A stretch of 43,368 nt of DNA. Source: a virus. The DNA is taken from positions 1 through 43,368 of IMG/VR virus record IMGVR_UViG_3300033145_003433; one strand, given 5' to 3'. The translations under genes were made by a program, and so were the position numbers. Numbering within the stretch: the stretch's first letter is position 1; the number at the start of each line of letters is the position of its first letter. The notes under the pieces were generated by a model. That model was given only the letters and a program-made list of their open reading frames with translations. It did no database searches and had not been told where the DNA came from. Of this stretch, positions 40,736 to 43,368 are shown piece by piece.

Positions 40736-41887
40736 ATGGCGACATTCAACCCCAGACGATTTTCAAAACCAGAGACGCTTCGCAAGGTGGCGAGAGAGCA
40801 TTTAATCGCCTTCCTCCGTCCACATGCGGACTACTTCACGGCTCGCGGGGTTGAATTACCGTCAGATCAGACTCAAGAACTGGACTATGACGCGCTGAGT
40901 GATGTTCTACTCAGCTCCGATACAACCACGCCAGCGGAATTGGCTGAATCGTTGTATTACGTTGACGAACTATCCACACAGGAAGGCTTTGACTCAATCC
41001 AGGAGGCTATTGACGGCACTGAATTTGACGCGACTATCGGTGATGAGATCACATGCGCCGACTTGGCGATTCAGGTATGGATGCGCAATCATGATTTAAT
41101 CGAACGACTCCATGCCGAGCAATTTCTGCATAGACCTCGCAGCTTCGAATATTTCATTACGACTGGTGAGATTCAGGACTGCCGGGAACTGGACGAGGCG
41201 GGGTTACGCGCATTGGAATCCGATCTTAACGATTGGTTCGAGAAAAAACGTCGAGGCAGAACCGCCAAGGTCTTTGTCTATCGTAAGCCGGACTTTATCT
41301 GGTTTCTTGTGCGACATGGTGAGCCCTTTACCCGTGAGCCATCTCTCAAAGCGGGTAATGAAGAAGGTAGCGAATACTTCCGCCCGATGAAGTTTGACTT
41401 GCTGGTTTATAACCCACACATAGGCGAAATTCGCGTCAACGCCAATTCCAAAGGCGAGAAACAACTCTACCGAAAACACTTCGGCGGGCACTTTTTCGGC
41501 GACGATGAGTATTTCGATAGCACCGCCAAATTCACGCTCGATCCTCTCCGCGAAGATGGAGCGGATGCGGTTCTATGCGGTGACATTGACGGCTTGGAAG
41601 AAATCAAGCTCAAGGAAATCCAGATATTTCGTGGCGGCACGCACAAGGAAATTGAAATTCGTAAAGCCGAGGATATTTTTGCGGCTTTGGCTGAACGCCA
41701 GCGGGATTTGTCCAAAGCCAAGGGGTTTTTCAAGGCAAGTTTCTCCGTCAAGTTCACTGACTCGAAAACACCCCGAACCGTAACGCTTAGCGGCAACAAG
41801 GCTCAATACAAGCGTGATGATGATTCGGAAATTCTGGAGCAGTGGTTCGCCGCTCGCGGATTTGTGAATGTTGGAGAGGGGGATTAA
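40736..41887 (+). CDS. Unknown protein A linked to lexA
   Basis: A 383-residue protein started at MATFNPRRFSKPETLRKVAR, with GGAG nine bases upstream; the TTG at 40721 has no support. Most is acidic and soluble. Features: YHAxx-like helices early (AREHLIAFLRPHADYFTARG), ADLAIQVWMRNHDLIERLHA, a WFEKKRRGRTAKVFVYRKPD basic turn, FWFLVRHGEPFTREPSLKAG, and a C-terminal half in which EIEIRKAEDIFAALAERQRD precedes a beta segment (FKASFSVKFTDSKTPRTVTL). No family is recognised. Its ATG lies 18 bases after lexA, and its stop overlaps the next start (TAATG), so lexA, A and B form an operon that LexA would control. Confidence 0.75.
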   Translation: MATFNPRRFSKPETLRKVAREHLIAFLRPHADYFTARGVELPSDQTQELDYDALSDVLLSSDTTTPAELAESLYYVDELSTQEGFDSIQEAIDGTEFDATIGDEITCADLAIQVWMRNHDLIERLHAEQFLHRPRSFEYFITTGEIQDCRELDEAGLRALESDLNDWFEKKRRGRTAKVFVYRKPDFIWFLVRHGEPFTREPSLKAGNEEGSEYFRPMKFDLLVYNPHIGEIRVNANSKGEKQLYRKHFGGHFFGDDEYFDSTAKFTLDPLREDGADAVLCGDIDGLEEIKLKEIQIFRGGTHKEIEIRKAEDIFAALAERQRDLSKAKGFFKASFSVKFTDSKTPRTVTLSGNKAQYKRDDDSEILEQWFAARGFVNVGEGD

Positions 41888-43032
41888 TGGACGATCATCA
41901 GTTTTGGAAGATTCTCGAAGACATACCTGCTCAGACCGCGCCGTGGTGCGAATGGCGGGACGCGCTATCTGGCTGGGCGCGTTTCGAACTTTTCCAGAAG
42001 CGATATCTCCAACTCGAGAAACACCAAGCCTCTGCTGTCGCATGCGTCAGTGATTGCCCGATGTTTTGCCCGCGACAGGTAGTTCACCACGCCGAGGATG
42101 ATATCGTCGCCGTTTGCCCTGAAAACGAAAGCAAACCATACCCACTGAGTAAGCAGGATATTCTCGTCTATAAGCTCAAACGCCCAGCCTTTCACAAAGA
42201 CCTATGCGATTCCCTCGGTATCCAACACAAGGAAAGTCAACCGACTGATACTCGATTTGTTTGGCGGCTCGGACAATACAAACCACGGGAAGGCTACGAG
42301 CTACCGGTATATCTTATTTTTCCCGAAGACCAAGAACACCTCACCGAATCGCTCAACCGAATCTGTCTGCTCCACGAAATTCATTTCGCTGTCATAATTC
42401 CGACGGATCAATATCAATGTCCAGAAACAGATCAGCTTCTCACCGCCAAGGAAGCGATTGGGCTGACCTTGGATGGGGAGATCGCGTTTGACGACAAAGG
42501 CAAGCTCGCCGTGAACCGCGAACTTATGGATATCTTCGCTACCTTCCATGCGACAATCCCTGAGCCTGGTTCTGGTGAGCTGGAGCAATTTCCAACCCCA
42601 ACGGGAGCCACATGGGAGGCCATCACTATCGAGTTTGTTGATGGCCACACCGTCTCGATCCGCACCGGCGACCTGCACCGCCAATACAGTTACGGCCAGA
42701 TGGGCATGCGGAACAAGACAAACAACACGCCCGACCGCCATTGGGCACTGTTGCAGAAATTCGCGGAAAGCCGTGGTGTTATCGGTTTCACCCCTATCAG
42801 TGATGCCGAAATGAAAAATAGCCTCAGCCAACTGGATCAACGGGTGGACACCGAATCCGGCGGTTTTAGCGTCAAAAACGCCCCTGATAAAACCTTGAAA
42901 AAACACAAACAAGGCCTTTCACAAGCCCTGAGAGCATTTTTCAACCTTGAAGACGACCCCATCCAGTGGATTGCCAAGGAATCCTGCTACCGTTGCCAGT
43001 TCATTCTGATTTCCGAAAACTCTGTCCAATAG
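41887..43032 (+). CDS. Unknown protein B with winged-helix-like C-terminal domain
   Basis: A 381-residue protein whose ATG overlaps the stop of protein A. An early CVSDCPMFCPRQVVHHAEDD segment has Cys spacing of a small zinc site. The middle has two repeats of strand-helix units with LPVYLIFPEDQEHLTESLNR. Residues about 235-300 (TWEAITIEFVDGHTVSIRTG then YGQMGMRNKTNNTPDRHWAL) match the winged-helix style 'W-x-x-I-x-I-x-F-x-D-G...Y-x-x-x-G' that I know from bacterial regulators. GAGGGGG precedes the start. The function is unknown; with protein A it may form a SOS-inducible system. Confidence 0.75.
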   Translation: MDDHQFWKILEDIPAQTAPWCEWRDALSGWARFELFQKRYLQLEKHQASAVACVSDCPMFCPRQVVHHAEDDIVAVCPENESKPYPLSKQDILVYKLKRPAFHKDLCDSLGIQHKESQPTDTRFVWRLGQYKPREGYELPVYLIFPEDQEHLTESLNRICLLHEIHFAVIIPTDQYQCPETDQLLTAKEAIGLTLDGEIAFDDKGKLAVNRELMDIFATFHATIPEPGSGELEQFPTPTGATWEAITIEFVDGHTVSIRTGDLHRQYSYGQMGMRNKTNNTPDRHWALLQKFAESRGVIGFTPISDAEMKNSLSQLDQRVDTESGGFSVKNAPDKTLKKHKQGLSQALRAFFNLEDDPIQWIAKESCYRCQFILISENSVQ

Positions 43033-43065
43033 AATCATAAAGATGCGTAAAAATACAGATAGACA

Positions 43066-43093
43066 TTGACAGGGCAACTGAAATCTGTATAAT
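43066..43093 (+). promoter_or_regulatory. Near-consensus sigma-70 promoter before the excisionase-like gene
   Basis: TTGACA (43066-43071), a 16-base spacer, and TATAAT (43088-43093): both boxes are perfect. It lies in the 135-base gap after protein B and would start transcription about 70 bases before the next ATG. A strong constitutive promoter here hints that the gene is expressed in the lysogen and marks a new transcription unit. Confidence 0.85.
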
Positions 43094-43167
43094 TTCCTTG
43101 ATTTCACTGAAAAAAACAGAAATTGCCCTCCTCGGGCATTGCTACTTTGGAGCAAACGAGGTCAATG

Positions 43168-43368
43168 ATGACAGAAGACAGATGGCTATCGGTGATGGAG
43201 ATTGCCGAATACCTCGGCGTTCGTCGCGAGACCATTTACAAATGGCTGGAACGAAAAGACATGCCCGCCCATAAGGTTGGTCGTCTTTGGAAGTTTAAGC
43301 GCGATGAAGTAGATGCTTGGGTACGACAAGGTTCTGGCGATGACAAAAATGTAACCGGAGATTGCTAA
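43168..43368 (+). CDS. Excisionase-family HTH protein
   Basis: A 66-residue protein of the excisionase/MerR-like HTH group: WLSVMEIAEYLGVRRETIYK, then WLERKDMPAHKVGRLWKFKR and DEVDAWVRQG. Two ATGs overlap (43165, 43168); the second has the better GAGG spacing. Proteins of this type (SinR-Xis-like) open many restriction-modification and defence operons as well as prophage excision modules. The window ends at its stop codon, so what follows is not visible. It may mark the prophage edge or the start of a host-type operon. Confidence 0.85.
   Translation: MTEDRWLSVMEIAEYLGVRRETIYKWLERKDMPAHKVGRLWKFKRDEVDAWVRQGSGDDKNVTGDC

Noticed and set aside
1-43368. tRNA genes, rRNA and attachment-site repeats
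   Set aside because: No cloverleaf or CCA-type end was noticed in any gap, and no long direct repeat linking the two window ends could be seen by eye; a self-alignment of the flanks would settle it.

Overview
The window is almost entirely a temperate tailed-phage genome (an integrated prophage or its right-sized remnant) of about 43 kb. It carries a complete head-and-tail module, a replication/recombination module, a repressor region and a serine-recombinase cassette. Virion genes point to a long, non-contractile (siphovirus-like) tail: tape measure, G/GT chaperones, tail tube, and no sheath or baseplate wedge genes. The host is not named by any rRNA or housekeeping gene. The DUF2924 plus large serine recombinase cassette, the LamG/Fn3-rich tail proteins, the moderate GC content and the conserved small genes are what I would expect from a Planctomycetota-type (perhaps Phycisphaerae) genome; that assignment is inference.

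Layout. (1) 1-2.7 kb, plus strand: small conserved gene, DUF2924 protein, large serine recombinase broken by a one-base deletion, and an HTH accessory protein. (2) 2.9-4.6 kb, plus: a single-chain DUF262/HNH (GmrSD-like) nuclease, probably a defence cargo gene. (3) 4.6-28.0 kb, minus: the late operon, read right to left as terminase, connector, portal, protease-capsid fusion, head-tail genes, an LRR protein, tail tube, G/GT, holin-like and spanin-like genes, tape measure, tail-tip proteins and a 1433-residue LamG adhesin. (4) 28.1-28.8 kb: two small plus-strand genes, one with a HARE-type winged helix, sitting against the grain. (5) 28.8-30.5 kb, minus: DUF1937 protein and ParB-domain DNA methyltransferase. 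(6) 30.5-30.96 kb: non-coding, with a repeat array and terminator. (7) 31.0-39.7 kb, minus: primase-helicase, SF2 helicase, RusA, DUF669, Sak4-like ATPase, Cas4/RecE-like nuclease, small regulators, a phage sigma factor and a conserved leader gene. (8) 39.7-40.1 kb: divergent control region with operator-like sites. (9) 40.1-43.4 kb, plus: LexA-type repressor, two large unknown proteins that follow it, and an excisionase-type HTH gene at the right edge.

How it fits together. The LexA-like repressor would hold the lysogenic state and be cleaved on DNA damage. The leftward early operon then makes a sigma-70-like factor and the replication/recombination proteins. A 32-bp two-block motif occurs three times, each on the minus strand and each in front of a gene block (38.46, 30.55 and 25.45 kb); I propose it is the promoter read by the phage sigma factor. 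Other non-textbook features are a structured RNA element before the sigma gene, a nested overlapping gene pair with spanin-like geometry, an internal start for the capsid protein, and an iteron-like AACYCMRCA array at 30.7-30.95 kb. No endolysin, reverse transcriptase, CRISPR array or tRNA was recognised.
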